Shown piece by piece: positions 50,767 through 61,363 of a stretch of 64,000 nt of DNA; positions within the stretch are counted from its first letter, which is position 1; each line of letters opens with the position of its first letter. The notes under the pieces are model-generated. The model was not told where the DNA came from and did no database searches. It saw only the letters and a program-made list of their open reading frames with translations. Position numbers and translations under genes: made by a program. Source of the DNA: Syntrophomonas wolfei subsp. methylbutyratica (lineage in GTDB: Bacteria > Bacillota > Syntrophomonadia > Syntrophomonadales > Syntrophomonadaceae); assembly GCF_001570625.1 (NCBI RefSeq), contig NZ_BBQT01000001.1, forward strand, positions 62,001-126,000, read 5' to 3'.

Positions 50767-52884
50767 TTACTCATCCTGGAGCAATTCAAAATCGATCTTG
50801 CCTTCATCCACATCCACTCTAACCAGTTGCACCCGAACGCTATCGCCGATAGCAAATTTTCTCCCGCTATGCCGGCCACGCAGGGTGTAAGTACGATCGC
50901 TGAACAAATAGTAATCATCAGCTATGCTGGAGATATGCACCAGGCCCTCAACCGTGTTTTCCAGGGCTACGAAAAAACCAAAGGCTTGCACGGAAGAGAT
51001 GCGAGCTGAGAATTCATCACCAACAAACTGGGACATATACTGGGCCTTTTTCACATCCAGGAGCTCTCTTTCCGCCTCCTCGGCTTTCATCTCCTGCAGG
51101 CTGGATTGTTCTCCGTAAATTGTCATCTTCTTTTCCAGGCTGCTCTTCTTACGGGCAGTCATACCCCCATCCAAAAGGCTGCTGAGCACCCGGTGAACTA
51201 TAAGGTCGGGATAACGCCGGATAGGACTGGTAAAATGGCAGTAGTAGGGGGAAGCCAGACCAAAATGACCCCGGGGCTCAGGCAGATAGGAAGCATGTTT
51301 CATGGAGCGTAAAATCATCAAGGAAATCATTTGCTCCTCCGGCCGGCCCTTAATGTCGGCCAGTATCTCTTGAAAAAGCATGGGGCTGACTTTATGTCCT
51401 TTTATCTTATGCCCAAATACCGCCAACACCTTGTTTAACTCGCCAATAGCTTCTTCATCCGGTTTTTCATGGACCCGATACAAGGCGGGAAGTCCCAGAT
51501 TATGCAGGTGTTCCGCTACCACTTCATTGGCTTTTATCATAAAATCTTCTATCAGCATTTCACCCGGACCGCGCTCAGTCCGTTTGACTTCCAGGGGAAA
51601 ACCCTCTTCGTCTACTATCACCTTGCTTTCGGGGAAATCAAAATCCAGCATCCCCCGATTTAAGCGGGAACGGCGCAGGATATCAGATAGTTCTTTCATC
51701 AGGAAGAAATCCTCTACCAGTTCCCCGTATCGCTCCTTTAAGGCCGGGGAATTATCGGCCAGAATACGGTTTACCTCACTGTAAGTCATGCGTTCATTTA
51801 TCTGGATTACCGACTTGCAAACCTCATAATCCACTACCTGCCCCCGGGAATCAATATCCATTATACAGCTTATAGCCAGGCGCTCGACCTGAGGATTGAG
51901 ACTGCAGATATTGTTGGATAATTCCACCGGCAGCATGGGCAGAACTTTATCTATCAGGTAAACACTGGTGCCGCGCTTAAAGGCTTCCCGGTCCAATTTG
52001 CTGTCTTCTTTAACATAATGGGAGACATCAGCGATATGCACCCCCAGCTTGTAACCTTCTAATGTTTTTTCAATGGAAACAGCATCATCCAGGTCTTTGG
52101 CATCTTCACCGTCAATGGTTACCATGCGCCAGTCCCGCAAGTCCCGGCGCCGGGATATCTCTTCCGCCGCGACCGCCACAGCCACGGACCGGGCTTCTTC
52201 AAGCACATTATCAGGAAATTCCAGGCGCAGGCCATGTTTTTTGGCCAAAACTTTAAGATCAACACCCGCCTCTCCCTTGCGTCCCAACACTTCCACGATT
52301 TTACCCTCGGCCACCTTGTCCCGTTCAGGCCAGGAGCTGATCCTGACCAATACCTTGTCTCCTTCTTTGGCTTTCCATTTACGCGAGGCTTTAACATAGA
52401 TAGGGTAAATCTGCCGGGAATCATCCGGAACCACCTGCAGCAGGTGCCGGCCTTTGGTAAAGGTCCCTACCAGTTCCCGGGTGTTGCGGGCCAGGATTCT
52501 GATAACCGTGCCCTCCGGCCGCTGGCCGTTATATCCCTTTTCCTGTATCCTTACCATCACCCGGTCATTATGCATAGCCCCGTTGAGTTTCTTGCCATAA
52601 ACAAATACCTCTTCAATGCCTGCTTTTTCCGGTACCAGCACGCCAAAGCCCTTTTTGCTGATATGGATTATCCCTTTGACCAGGTTCATCATTTCCGGCA
52701 GGCCAAATTTTCGTGCCCTGGTCTTGACGATTTCTCCCTCTTTCTCCAGCTTCCCCACGATCTTGCTGAATTTAATTTCATCATCGCCATCTTTGATGCC
52801 AAAAACCTCTTTTAATTCATGGTAACTCAATGGCTTATAGCTTTCTTTATGCATACATTCAAGTATGCTATCCCTATTTATCAT
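50767..52884 (-). CDS. rnr: Ribonuclease R
   Basis: A 705-residue RNase R: an N-terminal winged helix (SYHELKEVFGIKDGDDEIKF), cold-shock domains (GIIHISKKGFGVLVPEKAGI), the RNB catalytic core near residues 260-590 (TIDGEDAKDLDDAVSIEKT with catalytic Asp residues; LGVHIADVSHYVKEDSKLD) and a C-terminal S1 domain (FSARISSVQAFGFFVALENT). It degrades structured RNA 3' to 5' and cooperates with tmRNA in removing defective mRNAs, in line with its neighbours smpB and ssrA. AGGAGG site before the ATG at 52884. Confidence 0.97.
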   Translation of the reverse strand: MINRDSILECMHKESYKPLSYHELKEVFGIKDGDDEIKFSKIVGKLEKEGEIVKTRARKFGLPEMMNLVKGIIHISKKGFGVLVPEKAGIEEVFVYGKKLNGAMHNDRVMVRIQEKGYNGQRPEGTVIRILARNTRELVGTFTKGRHLLQVVPDDSRQIYPIYVKASRKWKAKEGDKVLVRISSWPERDKVAEGKIVEVLGRKGEAGVDLKVLAKKHGLRLEFPDNVLEEARSVAVAVAAEEISRRRDLRDWRMVTIDGEDAKDLDDAVSIEKTLEGYKLGVHIADVSHYVKEDSKLDREAFKRGTSVYLIDKVLPMLPVELSNNICSLNPQVERLAISCIMDIDSRGQVVDYEVCKSVIQINERMTYSEVNRILADNSPALKERYGELVEDFFLMKELSDILRRSRLNRGMLDFDFPESKVIVDEEGFPLEVKRTERGPGEMLIEDFMIKANEVVAEHLHNLGLPALYRVHEKPDEEAIGELNKVLAVFGHKIKGHKVSPMLFQEILADIKGRPEEQMISLMILRSMKHASYLPEPRGHFGLASPYYCHFTSPIRRYPDLIVHRVLSSLLDGGMTARKKSSLEKKMTIYGEQSSLQEMKAEEAERELLDVKKAQYMSQFVGDEFSARISSVQAFGFFVALENTVEGLVHISSIADDYYLFSDRTYTLRGRHSGRKFAIGDSVRVQLVRVDVDEGKIDFELLQDE

Positions 52885-53112
52885 ATATTCATTTATTCCT
52901 CCTGGTGGTTTTTTCTAAAGTTGCCGACTCGATAATCCTGCTTTTTTTCCTGAATTCTGCACCGCCTTCCCTCCCGAGCCGGCGTAAAATTCTAATAATA
53001 CCAAATTTGGAACGGCCAGGTGCAGAACTCTCACAAACAGCCAGCTTATCTCTCTTTTACTGCTATTATTCCCCACCCTAATATAAGTTAAAAATCTTGA
53101 GCGTTTTATTAA

Positions 53113-53664
53113 TTAGAGTCCCAGCTGCGGGGCAATCTTTTTACAGCTTTCCAGGGCTATGCTTAGAAACTCATCCAACTCCAATCCCAGCTCGGAGCAG
53201 CTAGCCATCTGCTCCCGGCTGGCTCCCCGGGCAAAGGCTTTTTCCTTGAAGCGCTTCTTCAGTGATTTGAGCTGCACTTCCGCAAGTTTCTTGTCCGGCC
53301 TTACCAGTGCCGCCGCAGTTATGAAGCCGCTTACCGGATCGGCAGCATAAAGGGCTCGGTCCAACAGGCTCAGGCGCTTCAAACCGTGCCTTTCATTATG
53401 TACCTTCACCGCGTAGACCACATCCGCAGGCAGGCCGTTTTCCTCCAGGATTTGAGCACCCAACAGCGAATGCTTTTCCAGATCGTCTACCGTAATATCA
53501 TAATCAATATCATGCAGCAGCCCAGCCAGGGCGAATTTTTCCACATCTTCACCCAAGCTTTCCGCCAAACCCCGCATTATGGCTTCAACCGCCAGGGAAT
53601 GATGGAAGAGATTTTCATTATGCAGGTGCGTTTTCAGTAATTCCAGGGCTTCCTCTCTTTGCAT
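53113..53664 (-). CDS. HD-domain phosphohydrolase
   Basis: A 183-residue HD-domain protein, started at the ATG at 53664 with GAAAGGAG at ideal spacing; an upstream ATG lacks a site. FHHSLAVEAIMRGLAE (first His), LAGLLHDIDYDITVDDLEKH (HD pair) and a later DRALYAADPVSGF (Asp) are the metal ligands. It belongs to the uncharacterised HDIG-type hydrolases that are usually metal-dependent phosphohydrolases of nucleotides. Substrate unknown. It is on its own between rnr and the esterase gene. Confidence 0.92.
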   Translation of the reverse strand: MQREEALELLKTHLHNENLFHHSLAVEAIMRGLAESLGEDVEKFALAGLLHDIDYDITVDDLEKHSLLGAQILEENGLPADVVYAVKVHNERHGLKRLSLLDRALYAADPVSGFITAAALVRPDKKLAEVQLKSLKKRFKEKAFARGASREQMASCSELGLELDEFLSIALESCKKIAPQLGL

Positions 53665-53872
53665 ATTTCTTATCTCCTTTCTCAAAGCTAATTTCATTAA
53701 ATTCATCTTATGATTAGCACGAAAAGTGAGGAGTGAAAGGTAAGGGGTGAGGGGTTTAGTTTATTCCCTGCAACATCTTACCATTCAAGCTCTTACTAAA
53801 TCACTTTTCATCGGTGGTTGTGGCCCCCGGCCATGAGGGGTTCTACGGCAAAAGGCTATTAGTGTTCATTGG

Positions 53873-53962
53873 TTGTATAAATATACCGCTCAGCTCCATT
53901 AATAGCGACCGTAGGGAGCATCAGTTGTACCCGACAGGGCGCTTCGCATGGGCAGGCTTGGC
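53873..53962. repeat. Dispersed intergenic repeat, copy A (partial)
   Basis: TTGTATAAATATACCGCT followed by a segment very like the left end of the long copy at 62536 (TTAATAGCGACCG, GGGAGCATCAGTTGT, CCCGACAGGGCGCTTCGCAT). It stops 6 bases before the esterase stop codon. Non-coding; only the left part of the family sequence is present. Confidence 0.8.
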
Positions 53963-53968
53963 AGGTCT

Positions 53969-54712
53969 TCATCTCGTTATAAACTCGGCCAATTCGCGGG
54001 CAATTTTCTCCTTCTCCGGACCCATGGTAGCAACATGTTCGGAATTCTCTAATTCCACCAGCCTTGCCTCCCTATGGCGAAGCTGTGCGGCCAAATACCT
54101 GCCGCTTTCGCTTTTCACCACTTCATCATTTTGCGACTGCATTATAAGCACAGGAACTCTCAAATCCCCCAGCTCCCGCACCACCTGATTTCGCAATTCC
54201 ATCATACTCTGAAAAGCCCGCAGGGGAAAGCAGTCGTAGGCAAACCTCCCCTCTGCTTCCAGTTGCCGCTGTCGTCCCTGCTCCTGCTTGGGCCAGTAAG
54301 GCCGGAATATTCTGATAAGAGGAGCCAGGGCGGTCGTCCGGGTGGAGCGTTGAAAAACGGGGGCGTTTATGGATGATACCCCACAGACGCCTGGTACATG
54401 AAGTCCGGAGTACAGTGCCAGCAGTCCTCCCATGGAAAGACCCACCGCGAAAACTTGGGCATATTCCTCCTGCAAATCCAATAACGCTTTTTTTACGGCG
54501 GCAAACCAGTCCTGCCAGCGGCAAAGGTTCAAATCCTCCGGCCTGCTTCCATGACCCGGCAAGAGCAAGCCGCTTATGCTGCAAGCACAGAGCTCATGCA
54601 GCAATTCCGCAACCGGATAGAGCTCGGAAGGTGAAGCGGTAAAGCCGTGGATAAAGAGCAAGGCCACCCGGCTATCCCCTTTAAGAAAAAAAGGCTGAGC
54701 TTGTTTATACAT
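53969..54712 (-). CDS. Carboxylesterase (alpha/beta hydrolase, Est30-like)
   Basis: A 247-residue alpha/beta hydrolase. LLFIHGFTASPSELYPVAEL carries the oxyanion-hole HGF motif; AVGLSMGGLLALY has the nucleophile in GLSMG; VPVLIMQSQNDEVVKSESG holds the catalytic Asp and NSEHVATMGPEKEKI the His. Short monoacylglycerol-type carboxylesterases of this kind lie between secG and rnr in many Firmicutes. Substrates are probably short-chain esters. No signal peptide, so cytoplasmic. Confidence 0.94.
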   Translation of the reverse strand: MYKQAQPFFLKGDSRVALLFIHGFTASPSELYPVAELLHELCACSISGLLLPGHGSRPEDLNLCRWQDWFAAVKKALLDLQEEYAQVFAVGLSMGGLLALYSGLHVPGVCGVSSINAPVFQRSTRTTALAPLIRIFRPYWPKQEQGRQRQLEAEGRFAYDCFPLRAFQSMMELRNQVVRELGDLRVPVLIMQSQNDEVVKSESGRYLAAQLRHREARLVELENSEHVATMGPEKEKIARELAEFITR

Positions 54713-54761
54713 AGCTGATTATTACCTCCTCTGCCCTTTCCACCTCAAGTTTTGCAATAAG

Positions 54762-54790
54762 AAAAAGCAGGTAAGAATCCCTCACCTGCT
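54762..54790 (-). terminator. Intrinsic terminator downstream of secG
   Basis: On the reverse strand AGCAGGT (54790-54784) pairs with ACCTGCT (54772-54766), followed by TTTTTC. It ends the secG transcript, so the esterase gene needs its own promoter or read-through. Confidence 0.85.
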
Positions 54791-54822
54791 GCTTTGCTGC
54801 CCTCTATTTTATTATTCCTGTC

Positions 54823-55056
54823 CTACTGGTTCATTATCGCCAGAGTCAGAGTCAAAATCATAAACAATACGGCAACATAGGCGGTTATTTTGGCCAACAG
54901 GTCGTCCAAGCCTTTTTTCTTCCCGCCAAAAATGGTCTCACCGGCTCCGGCTATACTTCCCGAAAGACCAGCACTCTTTCCCGACTGCAGAAGAACGGTG
55001 GCAATCAGCCCCAGAGCGCAGATTACTTGCAGGATCAGGATAATAGTTTTTAACAC
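54823..55056 (-). CDS. secG: Preprotein translocase subunit SecG
   Basis: A 77-residue SecG starting at GTG after GGAGGTG. Two membrane segments (residues 3-22 and 55-74) flank a cytoplasmic loop with SGKSAGLSGSIAGAGETIFG and GKKKGLDDLLAKI, the family landmark. It assists SecYEG in protein export. Typical length. Confidence 0.96.
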   Translation of the reverse strand: MLKTIILILQVICALGLIATVLLQSGKSAGLSGSIAGAGETIFGGKKKGLDDLLAKITAYVAVLFMILTLTLAIMNQ

Positions 55057-55100
55057 GGGTACACCTCCAATTAATTCGGCATCCTTAAGAACTGGCTATT

Positions 55101-55130
55101 ATTTTATCACAAGGAGTTGTGAAAAAACAA
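55101..55130 (-). promoter_or_regulatory. Likely secG promoter
   Basis: Leftward TTGTTT (55130-55125), 18-base spacer, TAAAAT (55106-55101). The spacer holds a small inverted repeat CACAA-GGAG-TTGTG that could be an operator. Confidence 0.5.
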
Positions 55131-55155
55131 GCTGTCCTTTTGCAAATATATCCTT

Positions 55156-55245
55156 AACTCTACTGCAAAACCCCTTTTATTTGCATAAGGGTTGCATAAA
55201 TATACAAAGCGAGCCGTTGACGAAGCATTACCCTGCGGGTAGTCC
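55156..55245. repeat. Dispersed intergenic repeat, copy B (partial)
   Basis: Contains TTGCATAAATATAC (55192-55205). From CTCTACTGCAAAACCCCTTT through CCCTGCGGGTA it is the reverse complement of the right end and right flank of the long copy at 62536-62881, including CAAAGCGAGC and GACGAAGCAT. Only this end is present. The rest of the 55057-55429 interval holds the secG promoter and otherwise no gene. Confidence 0.8.
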
Positions 55246-55429
55246 TGAATATAGTTAAGTTAAGTTATTTTAAAAAAGAATCAGCATTAATCATAAAAAT
55301 CAGCGTCCCCCTGCGTCAGAAACCATATTTTCTTACTAACCACCCTTTTATTATCCAATCAATATAGCTGAGTGCCAGGCCATTCCACCCTCCGATTTCC
55401 GCCTTCTGTCTTCCGTCACGACTTCTCTG

Positions 55430-56731
<1,302 letters not shown>

Positions 56732-56782
56732 TTACTATTTTATGCCCTCATACCTTACCCCTCACAGCTTACCCCTCAAGCC

Positions 56783-58324
56783 TCACCCTCTTAAAATAGT
56801 TTTCCCGGTCATTTCTGCCGGAACCGGCAAATCTAAAAGCTCCAAGATGGTAGGGGCAATATCCGATAAAATAGCATCATCCCGCAGCTGGCAATCGATA
56901 TGTTCATTTGAAACCAGAATAAAAGGTACCTTTTCGCAAGTATGAGCCGTAAAGGGATTCCCTGTTTGCGGACAAACCATCATCTCACAATTGCCGTGGT
57001 CTGCCGTTATCAGAGTTATCCCCCCTTTCTCCCGCACCAGCCTTACCACCTCTATCATACATTCATCCACAGCTTTAACTGCCTTGACGGCGGCTTCCAA
57101 TATACCGGTATGGCCGACCATATCGGGATTGGCATAATTCATTATTACTACATCATAGAAATCCCGCTCTATTTCCCGAATAACCCTTTTGCTTACTTCC
57201 GGGGCACTCATTTCCGGCTGCAGGTTGTAAGTGGCCACTGCGGGCGAAGGTATTAAAATTCTATCTTCCCCCGGGTTGGCTGTTTCCACACCACCATTGA
57301 AGAAAAAAGTGACATGGGCATATTTTTCCGTCTCGGCGATGCGCAACTGCTTTAGACCGGCGGCGGCCAACACCTCCCCCAGGGTATTCTCCAGATTCTG
57401 CGGGGGGAAGGCAACCGGGGCCTCGATAGTAGCATCATACTGGGTCAGGCAAACAAAGAAAACCTCGGGCCGGACTTTTCTCTTAAAGGAATGCAGTTCT
57501 CTGTCTGTGAAAGCCCGGCTTATTTGCCGCGCCCGGTCCGCCCGGAAATTAAAAAATATTATGCTGTCCCCGTCCTTTATTAATCCTAAAGGCTCGCCCT
57601 TTTCATCTATTATCACTGCCGGTTCCATGAATTCATCGCTTAACCTGGCTTCATAACTGTTCTGCAGAGCGGCAAAAGCATTGGGGGCCTTCCGGCCTTC
57701 CCCTAAAACCATGGCATTATAGGCTTTTTCTATCCTATCCCAATGCTTATCCCGGTCCATGCCATAAAACCTGCCGCCCAGAGTGGCCATCTTTCCCACT
57801 CCGAGCCGCCGCATTTCTTTCTCCAGTTCCGCAATATACTTGCCTGCCGTTTGGGGCCCCACATCCCGGCCATCAAGAAAGGCATGCACGAATACTTTTT
57901 CCACCTCTTGCATCTGGCACAGGCGCAGCAAGGCATAAATATGCTCGCTGTGGCTATGTACCCCTCCATCTGATAATAAGCCCATAAGGTGAACGGCTCC
58001 CTTTTTCGCACGAGCAGAATTAATGGCTGCTAAAAAAAGCGGATTGGAAAAAAAGGAGCCATCTTCAATAGCATTGCTGATGCGGCTTATCTCCTGGAAT
58101 ACGATGCGGCCTGAACCTATGTTCAGGTGCCCCACCTCGGAGTTGCCCATTTGCCCGTCCGGCAAGCCCACATCCTTCCCGGAACAGGCCAAAAGAGTAG
58201 ATGGGTATTTTGTTTGCAAACGGCAAAAATGCACGGGGTTGGCCAAGCTGATAGCATTGTCGCTACAGGCTGCCCGGTTGCCCCATCCATCGAGAATCAT
58301 CAAAACCAGCGGTTTTTTAGGCAT
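56783..58324 (-). CDS. gpmI: 2,3-bisphosphoglycerate-independent phosphoglycerate mutase
   Basis: A 513-residue cofactor-independent mutase of the alkaline phosphatase superfamily: LMILDGWGNRAACSDNAISL (metal ligand Asp), GQMGNSEVGHLNIGSGRIV (catalytic Ser), MDRDKHWDRIEKAY, and ITADHGNCEMMVCPQTGNPF with NAYTCEKVP-like His ligands. It interconverts 3- and 2-phosphoglycerate using manganese. It overlaps tpiA by 8 bases. Confidence 0.98.
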   Translation of the reverse strand: MPKKPLVLMILDGWGNRAACSDNAISLANPVHFCRLQTKYPSTLLACSGKDVGLPDGQMGNSEVGHLNIGSGRIVFQEISRISNAIEDGSFFSNPLFLAAINSARAKKGAVHLMGLLSDGGVHSHSEHIYALLRLCQMQEVEKVFVHAFLDGRDVGPQTAGKYIAELEKEMRRLGVGKMATLGGRFYGMDRDKHWDRIEKAYNAMVLGEGRKAPNAFAALQNSYEARLSDEFMEPAVIIDEKGEPLGLIKDGDSIIFFNFRADRARQISRAFTDRELHSFKRKVRPEVFFVCLTQYDATIEAPVAFPPQNLENTLGEVLAAAGLKQLRIAETEKYAHVTFFFNGGVETANPGEDRILIPSPAVATYNLQPEMSAPEVSKRVIREIERDFYDVVIMNYANPDMVGHTGILEAAVKAVKAVDECMIEVVRLVREKGGITLITADHGNCEMMVCPQTGNPFTAHTCEKVPFILVSNEHIDCQLRDDAILSDIAPTILELLDLPVPAEMTGKTILRG

Positions 58325-59084
58325 GGCTGCTCAACCTCACAATACGGGCCAAAGAGTCAGCCTGCAGGCTGGCCCCGCCTATCAAAGCCCCATCCACATC
58401 CGCTTCTTCCAAAATTTCGGCGATATTTTCCTCTTTAACACTGCCTCCATATAAGATTCTGGTCGAATCTGCTTCTTCCCGGCTATAGATTTTCTCCAGA
58501 CAGCTGCGGATAAAAGCAATCATCTCCTGGGCATCATCACTGCTGGCGTTAACTCCGGTACCGATAGCCCAGACCGGTTCATAGGCTACCACCAGTTTCT
58601 CCCCGGAGAGCTTGATATCCTTCAGGCATTTGGCAAGCTGCTCCTTCACTACTTCCCGGGCCCTATCTTTTTCCCTCTCCTGCAGGGTTTCCCCCACACA
58701 GAGCAGGGGAGTGATTCCTGCCTCCGCAGCGGCCTTGACTTTACGGTTTATCATATTGTTGCTTTCTCCCATTATCTGCCGCCGTTCGGAATGCCCCAGA
58801 ATCACATAACTGCAAGCGGCGTCCAAGAGCATGGATGGGGAAATCTCCCCGGTATAAGCTCCCTTTTCTTCCCAGAAGGCATTTTGGGCGCCCAGTTTAA
58901 TCCCGGAACCTTCCATAATAAATCTTAATGTACTTAAAGCCGTAAATGGAGGACAAATCACTATCTCCGGTCGCTCGTTACTGTTAGCATCCGGGATTAG
59001 TTGCAAAAACTCCCGGGCAAAATCTTCGGCCTCCCCGATACTTTTATTCATTTTCCAATTAGCGGCAATTAATCTCCGGCGCAG
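58317..59084 (-). CDS. tpiA: Triosephosphate isomerase
   Basis: About 255 residues. RRRLIAANWKMNKS (substrate-binding Asn and Lys), YVILGHSERRQIMGE (catalytic His), VVAYEPVWAIGTGVNAS (catalytic Glu) and ILYGGSVKEENIAEIL are present. It interconverts dihydroxyacetone phosphate and glyceraldehyde 3-phosphate. The start is unusual: the family's first residue falls on a CTG at 59084, placed 5 bases after an excellent GGGAGGGG (59097-59090). The alternative is a GTG at 59114 inside pgk, without a ribosome binding site, which would add 10 residues. Confidence 0.97.
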   Translation of the reverse strand: MRRRLIAANWKMNKSIGEAEDFAREFLQLIPDANSNERPEIVICPPFTALSTLRFIMEGSGIKLGAQNAFWEEKGAYTGEISPSMLLDAACSYVILGHSERRQIMGESNNMINRKVKAAAEAGITPLLCVGETLQEREKDRAREVVKEQLAKCLKDIKLSGEKLVVAYEPVWAIGTGVNASSDDAQEMIAFIRSCLEKIYSREEADSTRILYGGSVKEENIAEILEEADVDGALIGGASLQADSLARIVRLSSHA

Positions 59085-59098
59085 AAAATCCCCTCCCT

Positions 59099-60334
59099 TT
59101 AACTTTTTTCCCACAAGGGCGCTCCCTGGCCCAACTCGGCTCCTGTTCCGCGGGATGCTTTCTCCTGGCAGGCAGCCACTCCGGGAAGCCTTATTCCTTC
59201 CAGAAACTCCAGGGTAGCTCCCCCACCGGTGGAAATATGGGTAATGCCTTCTTCCAAACCCATATCATGTACTATTACTGCCGTGTCTCCTCCACCGATT
59301 ACGCTTACCGCGGAAGAACGAGCTATAGCACGGGTTATCTCCTCGGTTCCCCGGGCAAAGTTCGGGTATTCATACACCCCCAGGGGACCATTCCATACAA
59401 TGGTCGAAGCCTTCGCAATATATTTTTTAAAAAGCTCTATGCTTTGCGGCCCTATGTCCAGAATCATCATCTCCGCAGGAACATGATCAATATCCACGAT
59501 TTGCCCCGGGGCCTCAGCTGATAATTCCGGGGCCACGACCGCATCCAGCGGCAGGATTAGATTCACATTTTTCTTTTCGGCCTCTTCTACCAAACCCCGG
59601 GCCTGTTCCAGCAAGTTATCCTCGCAGATTGATTTTCCTATAGTTTTTCCCAAGGCTTTTAAAAAGGTATTGGCCATACCCCCGCCAATAAGTATTACAT
59701 CCATTTTTTGCAGAAGATTACCAATCAGGCCCAGTTTATCCGCTACTTTGGCTCCACCCATTATAGCCATCCTTGGGCTCTGCGGGTTTTCCAGAACCTT
59801 TTCCAGCATTTCCACCTCTTTTTCCATCAAAAACCCGGCATAGCAAGGTAAATAATCAGCTATGCCGGCAGTTGATGAATGAGCCCGGTGTGCTGTGCCA
59901 AAAGCATCATTAACATAAATATCACCCAGGGACGCCAGCTCCCGGGAAAAGGCGGGAGCATTCTGCTCTTCTTCCGCATGAAAACGCAGGTTTTCCAAAA
60001 GCAGTACTTCCCCATCCTGCAGTCCCATTGCTGCCTCCCTTACTTCCGGACCAATACAATCATGGGCCATGTATACCGGTGCTGCCAGCAATTTTCCCAA
60101 ATGGGAAGCCAGCTTTTTCAGGCTGTATTTTTCATCTATCTTACCCTGGGGTCGACCCAGGTGGCTCATAAGAATAAGCCGCCCGCCTTGAGCCAGTACA
60201 TGCTCAATACTGGGGAGTGCTGCCCTCATCTTGGTATCGTCAATAATATTGCCTTCTTTATCTGTGGGTACATTGAAATCCACCCGCATTAAAACTCTTT
60301 TTCCTTTTAGTTCGAGCTCTTTTAGACTACGCAA
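59099..60334 (-). CDS. pgk: Phosphoglycerate kinase
   Basis: A 411-residue kinase: KGKRVLMRVDFNVPTDKEGN (substrate site), MSHLGRPQGKIDEKYSLKKL, RMAIMGGAKVADKLGLIGNL and SVIGGGDTAVIVHDMG (nucleotide-binding). It makes ATP from 1,3-bisphosphoglycerate. I chose the TTG at 60334, which follows GGAGGT by 7 bases; the upstream TTG at 60349 would place that site inside the gene. The C-terminus runs about 15 residues past the usual end (GAELGQGAPLWEKS). Confidence 0.97.
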   Translation of the reverse strand: MRSLKELELKGKRVLMRVDFNVPTDKEGNIIDDTKMRAALPSIEHVLAQGGRLILMSHLGRPQGKIDEKYSLKKLASHLGKLLAAPVYMAHDCIGPEVREAAMGLQDGEVLLLENLRFHAEEEQNAPAFSRELASLGDIYVNDAFGTAHRAHSSTAGIADYLPCYAGFLMEKEVEMLEKVLENPQSPRMAIMGGAKVADKLGLIGNLLQKMDVILIGGGMANTFLKALGKTIGKSICEDNLLEQARGLVEEAEKKNVNLILPLDAVVAPELSAEAPGQIVDIDHVPAEMMILDIGPQSIELFKKYIAKASTIVWNGPLGVYEYPNFARGTEEITRAIARSSAVSVIGGGDTAVIVHDMGLEEGITHISTGGGATLEFLEGIRLPGVAACQEKASRGTGAELGQGAPLWEKS

Positions 60335-60358
60335 GCAACATACCTCCAAATCAACTCG

Positions 60359-61363
60359 TTATAGCCCTTTGGCCGCTAAATAGGATACCATATCAACCAC
60401 CCGGGCCGAATAACCCCATTCATTATCATACCAGGCAATAACCTTGGCCAATCTATCACCCATTACCATGGTCAAGGGTCCATCTACGATAGCGGAATGT
60501 TCATCCCCGCGGTAATCTATGGAAACCAGCGGCTCTTCTTCATAACGCAAATAGCCCTTCAGGTAACCCTCACTGGCCGCCTTGAAGGCCTGATTAATTG
60601 CTTCAGCAGTGGCCGGCTTCTCCAGTTCCAGGGTAAAATCCAACAAAGAAACATCCGGGGTGGGAACCCTTACCGCCAAACCATCCAGTTTCCCCTCCAG
60701 TTCAGGCAAGACCAGGCCCAGGGCACTGGCCGCTCCGGTAGTCGTAGGAATCATGGACAGCCCTGCCGCTCGGGCCCGGCGCAAATCATCATGCTCCAAA
60801 TCTATAACCCGCTGGTCATTGGTATAGGAATGTACCGTATTAATCAAGCCTTTATTAATCCCAAACTCATCCAAGAGCACTTTGGCCACGGTAGCCAGGC
60901 AATTAGTGGTACAGGAAGCATTTGATACCACATCGTATTCCGGCCGGTATTGCTCGTGATTGACTCCCATGACCATGGTCAACTCCACCCCTTTGCCGGG
61001 TGCGGTTATAACTACTTTTTTAGCCCCGGCCTGCAGGTGCTGGGCGGCCTTTTCCCGGGTACGAAAGGCTCCACTGGCTTCTACCACCACCTCGGCCCCC
61101 ATTTCTTTCCAGGGTAGTTGCCGGGGGTCCTTTTCTGATAAATACCTGATTTTTTGTCCATTGAGAAGCAAATACTCGCCATCAATTGCCACCTGTCCTT
61201 TGAACTCTCCGTGAACCGAATCATATCTAAAAAGATGACTGCTGGTTTTAATATCTCCCAGTCCGTTGACGGCCACAATTTCTACGTCTTCTCTCTGCAA
61301 CGCAATCCGGCCTACCAACCTCCCGATACGCCCAAAACCGTTGATCGCAACCTTGACTGCCAT
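60359..61363 (-). CDS. gap: Glyceraldehyde-3-phosphate dehydrogenase
   Basis: A 334-residue GAPDH: VAINGFGRIGRLVGRIALQR (NAD-binding), DVVSNASCTTNCLATVAKVL (catalytic Cys), HSYTNDQRVIDLEHDDLRRA and WYDNEWGYSARVVDM. It oxidises glyceraldehyde 3-phosphate with NAD. Start ATG at 61363 shares a base with the cggR stop (TAATG), so the regulator and enzyme are translated together. Confidence 0.98.
   Translation of the reverse strand: MAVKVAINGFGRIGRLVGRIALQREDVEIVAVNGLGDIKTSSHLFRYDSVHGEFKGQVAIDGEYLLLNGQKIRYLSEKDPRQLPWKEMGAEVVVEASGAFRTREKAAQHLQAGAKKVVITAPGKGVELTMVMGVNHEQYRPEYDVVSNASCTTNCLATVAKVLLDEFGINKGLINTVHSYTNDQRVIDLEHDDLRRARAAGLSMIPTTTGAASALGLVLPELEGKLDGLAVRVPTPDVSLLDFTLELEKPATAEAINQAFKAASEGYLKGYLRYEEEPLVSIDYRGDEHSAIVDGPLTMVMGDRLAKVIAWYDNEWGYSARVVDMVSYLAAKGL

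Noticed and set aside
52234-52815. 193-codon forward open frame within rnr
   Set aside because: Antisense to the cold-shock region of RNase R; no start signal.
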